From the NCBI GenBank assembly GCA_029207755.1, contig JARCOQ010000002.1, positions 5,828,001-5,892,000 of the forward strand: a DNA stretch of 64,000 nt. Reading direction: 5' to 3'. Shown piece by piece: positions 23,917 to 37,212 of the stretch (positions are counted from its first letter, which is position 1; each line of letters starts with the position of its first letter). The DNA is from Chamaea fasciata. Its lineage: Eukaryota > Chordata > Aves > Passeriformes > Sylviidae. The position numbers and the translations under genes are program-made. The notes under the pieces were generated by a model that saw only the letters and a list, made by a program, of their open reading frames with translations, was not told the origin of the DNA and ran no database searches.

Positions 23917-26159
23917 GCCTCTCAGTCAGGAGAGGAAGTGTTTGAAGTGTGGGGTTTCTGGTTGCTTGTTCATTTTAAAGAATCCAAATATTCATTTAGC
24001 AATTGTGTAGTTTTGGGGGGGCAGGTCACTGGCTGATAAAAAACAACCACTGATCTTTGATTTTTTTTTCTAAAAGGAATTTTGCTGCTAAAGAGCTGAA
24101 AAGATGAGCAAAGGCTTTCAGTTCAGTCACTCTCGTTGTTTCCAAGGAGTGGGAAGTAAGAAATAGATCTTATTTATGAATTCTACTGATCAAAAGAGAT
24201 AAAACTAAACCTTAGTTATTAGTAAAGTCTAAAAGGGCTCCAATGTACTGCTTCATTGTTATGAACAAAGTGTTCAGAAGCCACGAAAGACAGGTAGATG
24301 CTGTGATGTCTCCCTGGAAATAAGGATCCCTCAAGCATCAAAATGTTTTTAATGCTCATTGATGGGGGGGTTGATGTGCAGAGTACTTTTTCATTGGGAA
24401 AAACAAACCATCCACCATCTCAACTTCACGTTTAACAGCTTTGCTTTTGGTATGAAAGGCATTTGGCAAGTGAACCCATTACAATAATCAGGAGCGCTGC
24501 TCTAACAACAGGCAAAGAGCTTCTGTTCTCTCTCTCCTCCCTATTCCTTTACTTAACAGCTATATTCAGTGAACAGACTCAAGCTGTAATAAATAACTCT
24601 TAAAGAGACTAGCGCTCAAGGGGATGGCCTTCAATTTCTACACTTTCCTGTCTCTTCTAAAATAAAATAATAAAAAATATATATATTTTTGACTGATTTT
24701 CCAGTCCAAGAAGTAGTGACATTAATAAAAAAGAGCATTACTGCTAAACATATGTTTACTGCTTTAATTGCCAGGCTATAGGAGGGTGGAAAATGCCCAT
24801 CCAGTGTGACTGCAGCTGTTCACTGTGGTTTAATCTTACAAAGTAATGAACTAACCTATAATGTGCTCTGTGTGTGCGTGTTGGGCTTATACAAGACTAC
24901 AGGTACAACTATTTGGGGTAAAAAAACCCATCTCTCACCAAAATAGTTGGACTACTCTAGTAAATATTTATAGATTCACTTATGTATTTGAACTCTGTCC
25001 ACTTACAGATTGTGGGATTATTCAACATGTGGTTTTTGGCTAAGCACTGATTCCAAAATTGGTATCTCTGAGACTAATTAAGATCATTAGCATACTATTG
25101 AGAATTTTCAAAACAATGTAACTGAGACCAAATGCTGATTTCTCTATTCCCTGCAGTTTTGTTTCTGGTTTTGCTTTCCATTTGGAAGTGGAGCCAAGGT
25201 CACAGAATATTTCAATAACCTACAGTGGATGGCTGCTAAATGTCATTCCCTTGAATACAATTACAACTTAAAAAAAAAAATACATTGTCCATTTGTTCTA
25301 AATGCATCTTTAATGGATGCTTCTGTATCTTTGTGATAGATTTTTTCCCCCTCCCCTCCTCTATAACTCAATTGGATGAAGTCTTACATAGCTGTAATAA
25401 TCAATGGTGATATAAAATCAATTAGAAATTGGTCTGGCATTATGAAACTGAGATTCTGGGTCAGATTCTAGGTAGGAAGTAATCAAAGTGCTTAACCTTC
25501 TACACTACAGGGGACTAATTTCAGTCAAAAGCCTGATTATACTTGTAATTATGCAGTACTGTTACAGCAGTATAACTATTTTTGACAAAATTCAGATCAA
25601 ATCTTAATTTTTATGATGAGCAACTGGAAAAAGGTGAATGACCTCAGTTCATCCTGGTAATCCAATACTTTATTTTGTGCTCCTGTCTGATATCACAGTG
25701 ATGGGTTTGCTCTTATTTGTCACATCTGTTTTCTGTGTTAGAAATCCTTCAAATTGGGCAACAACTTTGAGCGAGTAGACTGGCTTTTAAGTTGGGGCTG
25801 ACTGGGGGAATGGAAGGCATTAGTAGATGTGCTTCTAAAAAGAAAATGTGAATCACCATAGTGATGGTAGGGATTCGATTATATTTCATTATAGGTTTAA
25901 TTAGAGATGTTACATTTACAGCCTGTTCTCCATCCTCCTCTCATTTTGTTGACACATTCACACCTCATACCTACTAAAGTTGTGCCATAAAATCCCGATT
26001 CCGCTGAAATCACTGTCAAAATGCTAACTAATTTCAATGGGACAAATATTCATAGAGAAGAAAGATGGTTGCTCTAATTGATCTTCCTATCTCAATTATA
26101 GGAGGTGATTTCCTGCTCTTTTTTTGCTACCTATCAGTAATATTAATATCTTCAAAATC

Positions 26160-26236
26160 CCAAACACAAAAAAATCCCCCAAACAATAAACTAAACCACC
26201 ACCAACAATAACAGCACCCAAACCAAGAAAAACCCC
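26160..26236. repeat. A/C-rich low-complexity stretch
   Basis: About 75 bases of almost only A and C (CAAACACAAAAAAAT, CCACCACCAACAATAAC and similar), just before the CR1 piece at 26304. Confidence 0.7.
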
Positions 26237-26303
26237 AGAAGCTGCCCAGAAAGATACACTTTACAGCAGAACTAGGATGACTCTTACACGAATGCTCTTG
26301 CAT

Positions 26304-26508
26304 TGAATCATAGAATGACTGAGTGGTTTGAGTTGAAAGGGAATGTAAAGATCATCTTGTCCCAATCTCCTGCCATGGGTGGGGACACCTTCCACTAGTC
26401 CAGGTTGCCCAGAGCTCATCCAACCTGGCCTTGAACATTTCCAGGGATGAGGCAACCACAGCTTCTCTGGGCAACCTGTGCCAGGGCCTCAGCACCCTCA
26501 CAGTAAAT
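26304..26508 (-). mobile_element. CR1 LINE 3' end, reverse orientation
   Basis: The plus strand begins with the reverse of a CR1 tail ('tgaatcatagaatgac'), then 'aaagatcatcttgtcccaat', 'cttccactagtccaggttgc', 'tggccttgaacatttccagg' and 'gggcaacctgtgccagggcc'. A weak continuation may lie at about 26598-26640 ('gatatctatcccatctaaac'), separated by about 90 unrelated bases, suggesting a later insertion or strong divergence. Confidence 0.88.
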
Positions 26509-29365
26509 TTCATAGGCTATATGTGTTCAAAAAGACCACATAGCACAAAATTATTACATAAAGGTGAGCATTTCCTCTTTGCTCTGAACAGTGACCTGTT
26601 GATATCTATCCCATCTAAACCCTTTTCCTTCAAGAAGACCTGAGCGATCAATAAATGCTACTGCTCCCAACTGGCAGAGCCATAATGATAGAAATTTCCT
26701 AGATTTTACTTCCTTTTCTCTTTCTTTTGTGTATTTCCAGTTCTATTTTGCTTTAGCACAAATGGATGTGGGGAAAAAAAAATAAAGCCATCTATCTATT
26801 GCTGTTTAGGTGACATTAGGTGATATTGTTAGAAACATAGATTTTCTGCATAGTCAGCTGAGTTTGTTCTAGGCAGTAATTCAGATCACATCAGTTGGAA
26901 GGCATGAATACCCACTTGGACGTTTACATTTAATTAGATACTTTGTACTCCTTTGCTGAAATACCTGGAGAAGAAAAGTCATGGTGCCCTATAGTAACTA
27001 ATATTTTTGAGCCTGAATTACTCCTCAGAATACATTTTAAATTTGCTTGGAGCATATTTTTGGGAGGGAAGATGATAGTTTGTAATTATGAACAAATATC
27101 TGCAGCAGTTCAGTGTCTTTCTCCCTCAGGCTTTTCCTATTCTTCACATTCAAATCTATTGCATCTGCTTCTATCATCCCAAAACCAGTTCAAAGCCAAG
27201 ATTTTGAGGCTTTTTTTCTTGGGTCTCCCACCAATCTGTTTAACTGTTTATTAAGTGTCTATCACAGCAGTCTCTTTCTTACCCTGTGCACGTATTAGGA
27301 ATCATTAGCTTTGTCACTAGAGGATAAGCATCCACATGGAAAAGCTCTGTAATGCACACAAGGTGCAGTCTATTGACATTACATCATATGCCTTGTTATA
27401 TTACCAAAACAATTAAGTTATCTGAGTATCAACACCGCATGTACACATCACATCATTTTGAAATCAAAGCACTTAGCAGCAAAGAAATGAATAATTAAGA
27501 ACACATAAAACTTATGCTGCCCACACAGTAAGTACATTATTCTTCTCAAGACTTTTACCTTAATAGACTATCAGCCCTTCAGTGAAGGCAGATTTTTGCT
27601 GGTGCTGTCCCATACTTGTCTGTGTCTGACAGAAGAGGACCCTGTCTGCTCTATAGAAAAAGTGGAGGAGGCCAAAAATACCTTGTCTCAAGAATATGTA
27701 CATGCATCTTGTAATTTTATTTCCATTCTAGGCTGATCACTATTCAGTCCTTGATAATTTCTAATCATAACTGCCTGGCCCTTGTTTAATTTTGATTTTT
27801 CGCTGTCTGAGGAAAAATTTTTGTCTGGTGGAAACTGCACTGAGACCAAGGGTGCCAAGAACTTGTGCCATGTCAGAGCAGGGCTACCCACACTGCCAGG
27901 TGTTAACCATGAGGATGGTTTTGATTGCCCTGTAAAATGAGCATAGCAAACTGGACACTTCCCTAAATGAGCTTCCTGACTGGGAACAAGTGTCTAGCCC
28001 AGGGCAGCAAAGCAAGTCTCCTCTGCCACAGCAGGATATGTCATTGCTTCGTGCAGTTGGTCCCACTCAGTTCATGACTTCTGCCACCAGCATTTTAGCT
28101 CTCTCCTTCCATGCTTCATCTCTCAAGCCATCTGTACAGCAAGGTGACTTCTGAGTGTGGAGCCATAGCAGCCTGAGTTTTGACACAGTCATATCCATAG
28201 CCATGGATCAGCACTGGATATGCTCCAAGACACTTCCACTAAAGAGGCCTGTGTCTTTGCTGCTCAATCTGTGAGGAGCCTAATTGGCACACCTGCTTTC
28301 AGCCTGTTGTTGGGGTAACTTGCACTGCGTAATTTTAAGTGTGTTGCTGCTCTAAAACCCTTTTTCAAAGCTTCTGTTATTGTCTGCATCTCAGATCCTG
28401 AGATTTCAAGGTCTGTCTTTGCTCTGGTTTTGCTCCATTTTGCGAAATGTTGTAAATGCCTGGCACTAGGTTTTGTCATATGTGTGTCTCTATGTACATA
28501 CACATATGTAAAATTTTTTCTTAGCTAACAAAAGGAAGCTCAGTAGAAAAAGAAGGCATTCTAGAATGTACATTAAACAGTAAACAGTCAAAATAAAATG
28601 CATGTGTATTAAATAACTATTTAATTACTTCCCTCTGTCCAGATTTCCATACTCTCTGCCATTTCCACAGCTGTAATTTGTATTCTCATGCCATGCAGTT
28701 ATTTAGAAAAAGAATGCACATAAGTATATAACTGTTGATGAACTGAAGGGTCATGAATACTGTTTCTAAGATAATCTTGCTTATCTCTTGTCTTTCTTGA
28801 TAACTGTACCTTCCCCAAGTCTGCCTTTATTCTTTTTCAATCACTAAAATATTTCCAACAAACAGAAAGTAGTGGGTTCTTTTTGTTTACACTTTTTATG
28901 AGTTATTGGAAATGAAAATTTCCTTTCTCAATGTAAAATATCTTTCCCCCCCCCCCCCCCCAAATGCTTAGCAATGCATTTTTGATGATGCTGAAACACA
29001 GCGTGTTTGTTGTCCTGGAATGTTTACTTAATATTTCATGTACTCTGGAGATAATAAGAATTTAATTTCTGGAAATTTTTGTTTGCTGAGATCTAAAAAA
29101 GGCGAATACTCCTCTTTCTGCTTGAGACTGCCTAAAATGTAAATTATTACCTGACTTCCTTCATGGTCATCTCTGTGTAGATAAAAGGTCTGGTTCTATT
29201 CTCATGCTCCTCATTGGTTGTTCCTCACAAAACTGTGCTGCTTTACTTTGGGGTGTTACATTCACAATATCTTTTTTTTTGGAGGATCTCAAGCCATATT
29301 TCTGTGCTTGGGGAAGTTCTATAAACACTTCAAGTGTTGATAAGCAGGCTGTAGCTGGTAGTGTT
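26509..29365. other. Unique AT-rich sequence, no gene seen
   Basis: No supported gene. Apart from a C16 homopolymer (28946-28961), no repeat is recognised. Confidence 0.5.
28946..28961. repeat. Poly(C) tract, 16 C
   Basis: Sixteen consecutive C in an AT-rich setting. Long C/G homopolymers are rarer than A/T ones, and such tracts can stall polymerases. Confidence 0.95.
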
Positions 29366-29567
29366 ATTGAGGCACTACACCTAAAGCTGCCCAGAGAAGT
29401 TGTGGATGTCCCACCCCTGGAAGTGTCCAAGCCCAGGCTGGATGGAGCCCTGAGCAACCTGGTGTAGTGGAAGATGTCCCTGTCCATGGCAGGGGATTGG
29501 AACAAGATGATCTTGAAGGTCCCTCCCCCACCCCAAACCATTCTGTGATTCTCTTGACTCCATGATT
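29366..29567 (+). mobile_element. CR1 LINE 3' end with tail
   Basis: One frame reads KLPREVVDVPPLEVSKPRLD and then GALSNLV, the end of CR1 ORF2. It is followed by 'aagatgtccctgtccatgg', 'gatgatcttgaaggtccct' and a tail of 'attctgtgattct' and 'ccatgatt'. The copy is 5'-truncated and lies about 400 bases upstream of the CpG-island promoter. Confidence 0.92.
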
Positions 29568-29687
29568 AAACACAGGAAGCAAGGAGGAGGGAAAGAAATG
29601 ATCTGAAGAGGAAAATCATCCCACAGGTTAAGTACATGCAGATCTGGAATCCTACAGGCATCTGGCTCTATGTATGAAACCTCAATC

Positions 29688-29790
29688 ATTTCTTAACCTC
29701 TTTGTCCCAATGTCCCCAGCTGCAGAATAAGGTTAATAATATTTACGAGCCTGTGGTAGTGGATCACTATCTGTCAGAATGCATGCAATA
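29688..29790 (+). mobile_element. Weak MIR-like fragment
   Basis: The string 'taacctctttgtcccaatgt' followed by 'ccccagctgcagaataagg' and 'ttaataatatttac' recalls MIR (cctcagtttcc, tgtaaaatgg, ataataatagtacctac). It is too diverged to be sure by eye. Confidence 0.3.
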
Positions 29791-30149
29791 AAGTATAATT
29801 TCAGTGTATTGGGAGGGACATCAGCGATGCTTCAGGCACTCATGACCTGATCCCTATTTTCAGAGAGTGCTGGCAGAAACCACTTGGCGTATTCCCAGGA
29901 GGGATAGCATGCCATCTTCCAAGGGTGGTAAAAATTTACGATTGGAGCAGCTTGCCCGGCTCCATCACGGGTCCAAGCGGGCGGGGTTTTGGCCGGCGTG
30001 TCGATGCCGGGTGCCCGGGGCCGGGCGCCGCTGTCCGCGGTGCTGGAGCTCCGGAGCGCCGCAACTTTCTCGCCCCGCCCGACCGTGCGCCCACTCGGGC
30101 ACGTTTCCCGGGAGCGCGGCCTCTAATTAAACTAACTCCTCCCTTCGGC

Positions 30150-30399
30150 TGCAGGAGCCCGTAGGAACGGGGGCCTTCCTCTCGCTCTCCATCCGCTACC
30201 CTTCTTTTTTTTTTTTTTTTTTTTTTTTCTTTTTTACCCCCTTTAGCGGAGCAAGCGAGCGTGCTGCGCCTGGGCTGGGCTGCGGAGCGCGCACCCCGCG
30301 GGCTCTGATTCCAGCGGGATCTGCCCCCGCCCTCCCCCGGCAAACTTCGGGCGCCTCCCGCACCTCCCGGGACCGCGTTTCGGGGCTCCCGCCGCCCAG
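30150..30399 (+). other. Probable 5'UTR exon 1 (non-coding), ending at a strong splice donor
   Basis: The exon end is defined by CCGCCCAG|GTAAGAG (intron starts 30400), a near-perfect U1 site. No ATG occurs between about 30150 and 30399, so the exon would be untranslated. The 5' limit is my estimate; the transcription start cannot be fixed by eye and the T24 tract at 30205-30228 may lie upstream or inside the exon. The natural partner downstream is the signal-peptide exon at 43466, giving an intron of about 13.07 kb. This joining is inference; RNA-seq split reads from 30399 to 43466 would confirm it. Confidence 0.6.
30205..30228. repeat. Poly(T) tract inside the CpG island
   Basis: About 24 T in an otherwise GC-rich promoter. 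Such dA:dT tracts exclude nucleosomes in general. The Lys-rich reverse frames across it are artefacts. Confidence 0.9.
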
Positions 30400-33300
30400 G
30401 TAAGAGGGGAGAGCTGAGAGATTAAAGAAAGGGGAAGGAGGCGGAATGCTGCGGTTTATCCCCAGCGCAGCCCGAGCCGGGCCGGGGATCACCCCGGGGG
30501 CGGGGTGGGCGCGGCGGAGCATCCTCCTCCTCCGGCGCGTCCCCCGGGAGCGGCGATCCTGCACCAGCTGCTCCCTGGGCAGGTGCCTCCCGCTAGGGAA
30601 CTTCCCCGAGTTTGGCCGGGGCTGGAGGTGGGAAAGCGGGAGAGGTCGGTGGGCTCTGGGGACACGGAGCCCAAAGGCAGCGGGGTAACACCTGGTGCAG
30701 AGCTGCGCTGCGCTTCCAGCTGGGCTTCTTCTGGGCATCCCTCGGAATCCTGGTGCCAAAGCTAAGGGAGGAGTCAACAACGTGCTGGCATGAAGAGAGA
30801 GCATCGGAGTTTTGCTCATTCATCCTTTTTTTCCCTACAATTTAATGCATCGAAATGCCAGTTATTTCAAATTCTAGATCACAATATATCAAGCAGTTCA
30901 GCTCATAAAAGGTAGTAGAGTGCAGTATGTAAATTGGAAATTGCACGCTTCCTTTATTAATTTGGAACTACCATAATATATTAAATTTAGCTGAAGTTAA
31001 TAGTAAGAAAAAAGTTAGGCAAGAAAGATAGTTGCAATTAGCTTTGGGAGAAGTAATACAAATGAAAATGAGTGTGATGACACTTTCAGTACAGACATGT
31101 TGCACCAAAGGAAACCCAACCTGATAAATTAAAGTTGTGTGCAACCAGCTCAGAAGGAGGCTTTTTTTTTTTTTCTTACTTATAAGTTTGGATAAGTGGA
31201 AATATGTCCACTGCATACCTATGTGTACAGATAAAAAAAATTATGGTCAAGAAGGAATAGTAATACTCAAGATGGGTCCTAACATAGGCCTATAGGATTG
31301 CAAAAATAGGCTCTAACTTCATTGTTTAAAATCTTGGGTCAAGAATAGGCTGGGTACCAGCTGTAAATCCAGGGAAGTAATTATCCTTCTAGCCAAAGGT
31401 ATGGCCTGTGATTTAAAGCTATTGGTACTGGGTTACTTATTTCAGATTTAACCTACATAAAGTGTACTTCATGAAGTAAAATACCTGTGGAAAACCAACC
31501 ATATTTTACTGCTAATGTTATAGAAATTAATGATGGAAACTAATTTTGGAGTTAAATGTTACTTGTTACATTTCAGGTACTTCATACCTGCACACATTTC
31601 ACTGTTTCTCTGGCATTTTATTGTACAGCTGGATATAGCAAGTACCTAGGTGGTTGCTTCTGGTCGTTACACCTCTGTAAGCCAGAAGCACAGAGGCAAA
31701 ATAAGAATTAATTCCCTTGCCTCATGGCTCCTGCTGGGCAGTGAGAAATAGGTGCTCTCCACTGCAGCTCAAATCTGGTGCAGGTAGGAGGTGTTTACCT
31801 GCATCTTCCCATCCAAGGCTCCATCAGCAGTGTTAGTCAGAGAAATGACTGGATGATTAACTGAATGAGAGTGATTAATATGGGCACAGGATGTCCAAAA
31901 GGCTGTTGCTATAACTTACAGTTACAGTGGATATTCAGTTGACAGTCTTGGTAACATTTATAACTTGTGTACCATTGTGGAAAACTCAGAACACCAGAGA
32001 CATAATTTCTTTTTAGCTAATATGCAGCAGAAATTGGGTGTAAATGTGTGTCTTTCCTCTCTTAAATGACTTTTGCCTGTATACAGAGGACTGCCATGTG
32101 ATCTGTATGCTGCTCAGGCTACTGGAGTTCTTACAGTGTAGTTATGGTGTGCTCTTTCTCTGAGTAGTTATGAATTTCTGTTGCACATTTTACTCTGGCT
32201 TTGGGATGAATTAAAAAATATCTGTTCTGATATCAAGTAGAGCTCTCAAAATCAACAGAAAAAATGCTTATACTGAAAGTCCCTTTATACCAAAATTCCT
32301 AAATTATGTAAACATCAGAATAAATATGAAAAAGAATCCTACCAATCCTATTGCTCAAAGAAACAACATGGGAAAGAAATAACTAATTTCACTGAAATTT
32401 AGTAGGATTGATGTTTCCAATGCAAATTTTTGTGCAGGTTCAAGTCCTAGGTGGGCGTTATTACCTTCCTTTGTCCTTCCTTGACTTCTTGTTTGTGCTA
32501 AAATTAAGTTTCCCAGGAGTGAGACGTCATCAGGCTTTTTCACAAGTAGTAATTGAAATCTCTTAACACGCCTACAAAGCTGAAAGCCAAGTCATCTATT
32601 TAAAGAGTGTTTTGAATCGGTGCTTTTCTTTGTTGGTTATCTGGGAAGTGGAGAAATGGTTTATCTGACACCAATTCCCTTGGAATATTTGGGTTTTTCT
32701 GTGGAATAACTGATCTTAATGAATGTGGGGAACTAGCATCAGATTAAATCTTTATCCATGGTTCAGCTCAATGAAAAACCTCAGGAGTGCCTTCAGCTCA
32801 AGGGCTTTCTCTTCAGACATTGAACATAGGGAACCTGTTACAAGGTCAGCCAGAAGTTATAAGCAACAGCAAATGGCCACCTCTGAAATCTCCACTGATG
32901 AAATATTTTGTGAGAAGGACAAAGCAGTCTGCACCTTTGGAGGGAATACAACCCCTGGAGCCCAAATATCTGTATCTGAGTATCACAGTCACAATGTCTC
33001 TGATCTCCTCCTCGTGCATGTTTAGCTTACTCTGAGGGAGAGAAAAGTCTTGGCAGAAAACAGAACAGTGCCAGCCTTTAGGAAAGAGAGCTATAAGCAC
33101 ATTGGAGCTGAGGCAGTAGCCACAGAAAAGCATGACATGACATCAGGGGTTAAACTTAAGTGAAAGTGGAAAAATAATGGCGATCTTTGTCCAAAAAATC
33201 CCCTCAGTCAAGGTGTCAAAATGAGATATTGCTTTTATTACACTGTACTGATGCTCAGGCATTGATTTTCCTTTTATCTGCTGGTCTGCTTCTCAATCAG

Positions 33301-34513
33301 CAGAATTTCTTCATCAGCCCTACCTTGCACCTCACAACTTCATGGGGTTTGACTGGGAGTCATGGCTGGGCTTCTGGAAGGCAGCATGCCCTTGGCTGTG
33401 GGAAAAAACAATATTAAATACTATGTTGATTTTCACAGTATAATGTTTTCTTCTTTTCTAACCTGTTTTCAGCCGTGATTTGGAAACTAGCTTGACTTTT
33501 TTTTCATTAAGACAGCTTTCAAAACCCAGGGCCTCCAACAATGCTAGTATTTCTTTTAAATGAAGACAAAGCTCCCACAGCAGTATATCAAAACTAATGT
33601 CTTCAGAAACATTTCCTTCCCTCTTCACCCTGTAAACAAGAAATTCCTGTCACAGAAGCACACTTACCTAGAGCCTAGAATGGGAGCTATCAAATATTGA
33701 ATGAACAATGGATTTAAGGTGGCACATTCTCAGGAAACTTGGTCAGAATAAAGAAACCTTCAGGCCACAGAGGGTGTCTGCCCTTAAGGGTAGAAGTTTC
33801 TAGCCCTGGTGGATCAGGTCTTTAAAATCACAAGATGCAACATTGCTATGCAGTGGAAAGTTATTCAAAGAATTTCTTGAGGATTTTAAAATTTATTAGC
33901 CACTGTGCTTTTTATCTTATAGAAGCCCAAACAGCTAAACTCTGGAGAGATCCTCTAAAAGAGATGCAAGAATAATTCCAATAAATATTAGAAACTGCTA
34001 GACTACTCTCAAAATAATTTTTGGTAAATTATGCACTCTCTGAATATATGAAGGTATGATTGCTAGTATGGGTGGAACACTGTTTCATTCCCCTGGGATT
34101 TATGCCTACTTGGATTTTGCATACTCAACATAACAGGAAAAAAAGCCCTAACCAAATGTTTCCATCTCTGTTGGTACTCCCACTCAAAAAAATGAGGTGA
34201 TTTTTTGACTTTTCCCATTCTTCACAGTTATTCTGCCCCGATTTGTTTATTTTCAAGTCCATGAAAATTAGTTTAGGTCAGGCAGGGGTGTTTACAAGAA
34301 TAACTATGGAGTGTTCCTTGTTAGTGGTAATAATGTAAATGGTAATATGTAGTATATAGACAAGACTGTAATTTAATAACTTACTAAATCATGATCAGAT
34401 TTCGTAGCTATACTAGACGATGCTTCACTGGAATGTATTCTATAGATCAACCTCCAGCTAATCTAGTTTTTATAAAGAGTCCTGTACAATGTTATTACAA
34501 ACATCTGTAACTT

Positions 34514-34574
34514 AAAAAAAAAAAAAAAAAGAAAAAAAAGAAAAAAAGAAAAAAAAAGAAAAAAAGAAAAAAGA
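34514..34574. repeat. A-rich (AAAAAAAG)n microsatellite
   Basis: A run of 17 A is followed by about six A6-A8 G units on the plus strand. It has the look of a decayed poly(A) tail, but no retroposed body is recognised upstream. Confidence 0.9.
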
Positions 34575-37212
34575 AGTCAGCAGGGACCAAAGTTGCTCTC
34601 AGGCACTTTTGGAAATCCTGTGCACATGAAATAACACAACTGGGATTTATTAATTTGTTGGTGGTTAGGAGAGGTGTCAGGCTTTGACGAACCTACTCAG
34701 ACTTTACCACCATGCTTGTATGCACCTGAGCAGATCCCCAGGTGAGCCTGGCATCTCCCATCCCTTAGCTGCTCTCCAAGAAGACTTGCAAAACTGTTGG
34801 CTGCTGTAAGAAACTGAATAATTGATTTCTGCAGCCGTGCTCCTATGCTGGGGGAACTGGAACATGGTTGTGCCGCTGCACTCCCCAGAGAACGCAGGAC
34901 TGCACGTTTCCTGAGCAAGTTCCAGCAGCAGTTCAGCATTCCCGGCTGTGCATGAGGCATACAGGTCTTTCAGAGCGGTTTCCAGTCATTAAATATACAT
35001 ATGACACTCATGCAGAGAGTCATTATACCTTCTCTTCTAATGAGTGCGGGAACTTATTTTTTCCCTTATTTTTTTTTGTTGAGTCAGAGCAAAGGGCGCA
35101 CCTTGAAAATTTCCCTGCTAAATTCCAGCACTGAAAAGACAAGGTTTGGGTTAGGGCTTGTTTGCTGAGCCATAGTATCTGCCTTCATCCTTCTAAGCAG
35201 CAGGCTAAAATGTGGCAGCACAAGCACACTGGCACTGAGAAGTCTTTTTGTTGCTTTGGTCACTCTAAGGAGCTTGGAAGTCTTCCTTCCAGCCTCACCA
35301 GACGAAAAGACACTGGTGGAATGTTGCTGTTCTAATTTTGCTTTCCCATCCACCAAAAACAAAAGTGAAGAGATGCTTTAGCCAAAATGTTTAAAGTCCC
35401 AGAAGGAAAAAAATGTAAGTTAAATCAGCTTCTGTGAGCTTCTGATGTGTCTTAGAGACAAACCAGACCATACCAGCATGTCCAGGACATGAAAGGTGGG
35501 CAAGTGATACACAACATCTTTTGTTTATTCCTTTTTACAGAAATTTAGTTATCTAGTACAGTGCCCCCTTTCTCCTTCAAAGTGGAACACAAAAAAAATA
35601 CATCTTAAACCTCACCATTTTCTAAGGTAAATGTAGAGTGAGGAAAAGAGATCAGAATAACAAATGCCTCAGAGAAGTGTCAATGTTTATTTAAGCAGAG
35701 TATTTTTCCCCTGCTCCTTTTTCTCTGCTCTATGTTTGTTGTGGATCCTCATTTAAGACATGAGTTTTTCTCACAGGATTTTGTGGTTTATTTTTTTTCA
35801 GTATTATTCTCCACATGTGTTTGAGATCAAAATAGTTATCATCTGAATTTAATTTAGTACACCTTTCTCTTTGTGATGGGCTGCTATTTCAGAAAGTACA
35901 ATGCCACTATTAATCATCATAAAGAAAATGCATGAAAACAGTCCAAAATATGTGTCAGGCACTTCAAGGTGATGGATGCACAATAGATAGCCCCATTATT
36001 ATCACTCAGGAACTTGAAAACTTTTGATCCTCACATTTTCTCACTTTAAAACATCATTAATTTGTTCATGGGATCCAATACTTTGTGAAAAATGTATTAC
36101 TCTCCTACTCACTTTTTCCTCATCCTTCATGCTGTATTGACAGAGCCAGTTACCTGAAATTTCTTAATGCATTGTAAGTTTACTTCTCAGTGTATGAGAT
36201 AGCAAAGAAAACCAAAACAAATGGTTTTATGGAGCCAAAGTCAATTATATTGATTTTGATATGTTAATGCAAAAGCAGATTGTATGAGTGATTGTAATTA
36301 GGGAACTTATGTTTATTGGTCACAGTTTTATTTACTCCTTGGATTTATTCTCTTTTGTGAATCAGAAGAACTTAAGACTAAAATATCCATGTGGACTGAA
36401 TGTAGCTGATTATCTTCTTCTTTTAGGATTGTTACGAAAGTTATACAAACCTAGTTATACAAACCAGACCACAGATATTCCCCAGTCAGACCACTCACAT
36501 GATCTAATCTAACTGTTTGGGAAATAAATGGTGGCAGTTTCCAAAACCATCTTCTGCTCTCTGTAGTGATACAGCTAATTCCTGTCTCAGAGCCTATCAT
36601 CTAAACAACTGGATGGAAAATCTTAAAAGCAAAAGTAATCTAATATTTAAACCTTCTATTGCAAAGGAAGGTTTTTTTTTCATTTTGGGAAAAAACCCTT
36701 TTTAAGTCTTAATGAAATTGCCTTGAAGGTTCATAATGTTTCATAAAAATTAATTTGGTAAGTTTCTGTACAGAAAAGAATGGAAAAAACTATGTTTCTA
36801 AAGGCCCAGCTTAAGACATATTTGCCTTCATTCAGGAACCATTTAATTCACAGTTATAGTATGTCTGTAGGTAATTTTTATTTCTCCTAACAGTACATAT
36901 GTTGCTTTCTTTGTAACATTAATCTGCTGTTTAAAAAGTTCAATCTTAAAAATATTGCAACTCTTACATTTTTCACTTTAAATTTTAATCAGAGAGTACA
37001 GAAGAATCAATAGTTGCTTAAACTTTGAAAGGTTCTGAAAGCAAACCTGATTATAAGTTAGTGACTTAATGATTTAGTATGTTACTGAATAATCAATAAG
37101 TGCTATCAGATGTCTTGAGTCACTCTTACTAAATATGTTTTGGAAAGTTTGTAATTACACCACAGAAGTTTCAGACAGGCATGCTGAACTGAAGAAGACA
37201 TTGTCAGTGACA

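Larger units (their letters stand above)
19139..26303. other. Unique AT-rich sequence, no gene seen
   Basis: About 7 kb without a supportable gene. Poly(T) tracts lie at 20289-20312 (as A), 22312-22335 and 23858-23916. The interval 24480-26110 has unusually many TAATTA/ATTA-type words and little repeat content, and reads like conserved regulatory DNA, but that is only an impression. Confidence 0.5.
29940..30690 (+). promoter_or_regulatory. CpG-island promoter of an unidentified plus-strand gene
   Basis: CpG density and GC content jump sharply from the AT-rich flanks at about 29,940 and fall away after about 30,690. Visible elements are an inverted CCAAT box (ATTGG, 29941-29945), GC boxes at about 29979-29986 (GGGCGGGG), 30072-30080 (CCCCGCCC) and about 30495-30503, and a poly(T) tract at 30205-30228. 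No TATA box is seen at a sensible place, which fits a CpG-type promoter with dispersed starts. The direction is inferred from the plus-strand splice donor at 30399/30400. Such promoters can also fire divergently, but I see no matching minus-strand exon. Confidence 0.8.

Noticed and set aside
29936..30819. Long reverse-strand frames of 135 and 207 codons in the CpG island
   Set aside because: CpG islands have few stop codons; these frames contain a poly-Lys run from the T24 tract and Arg/Pro/Gly-rich text with no domain.
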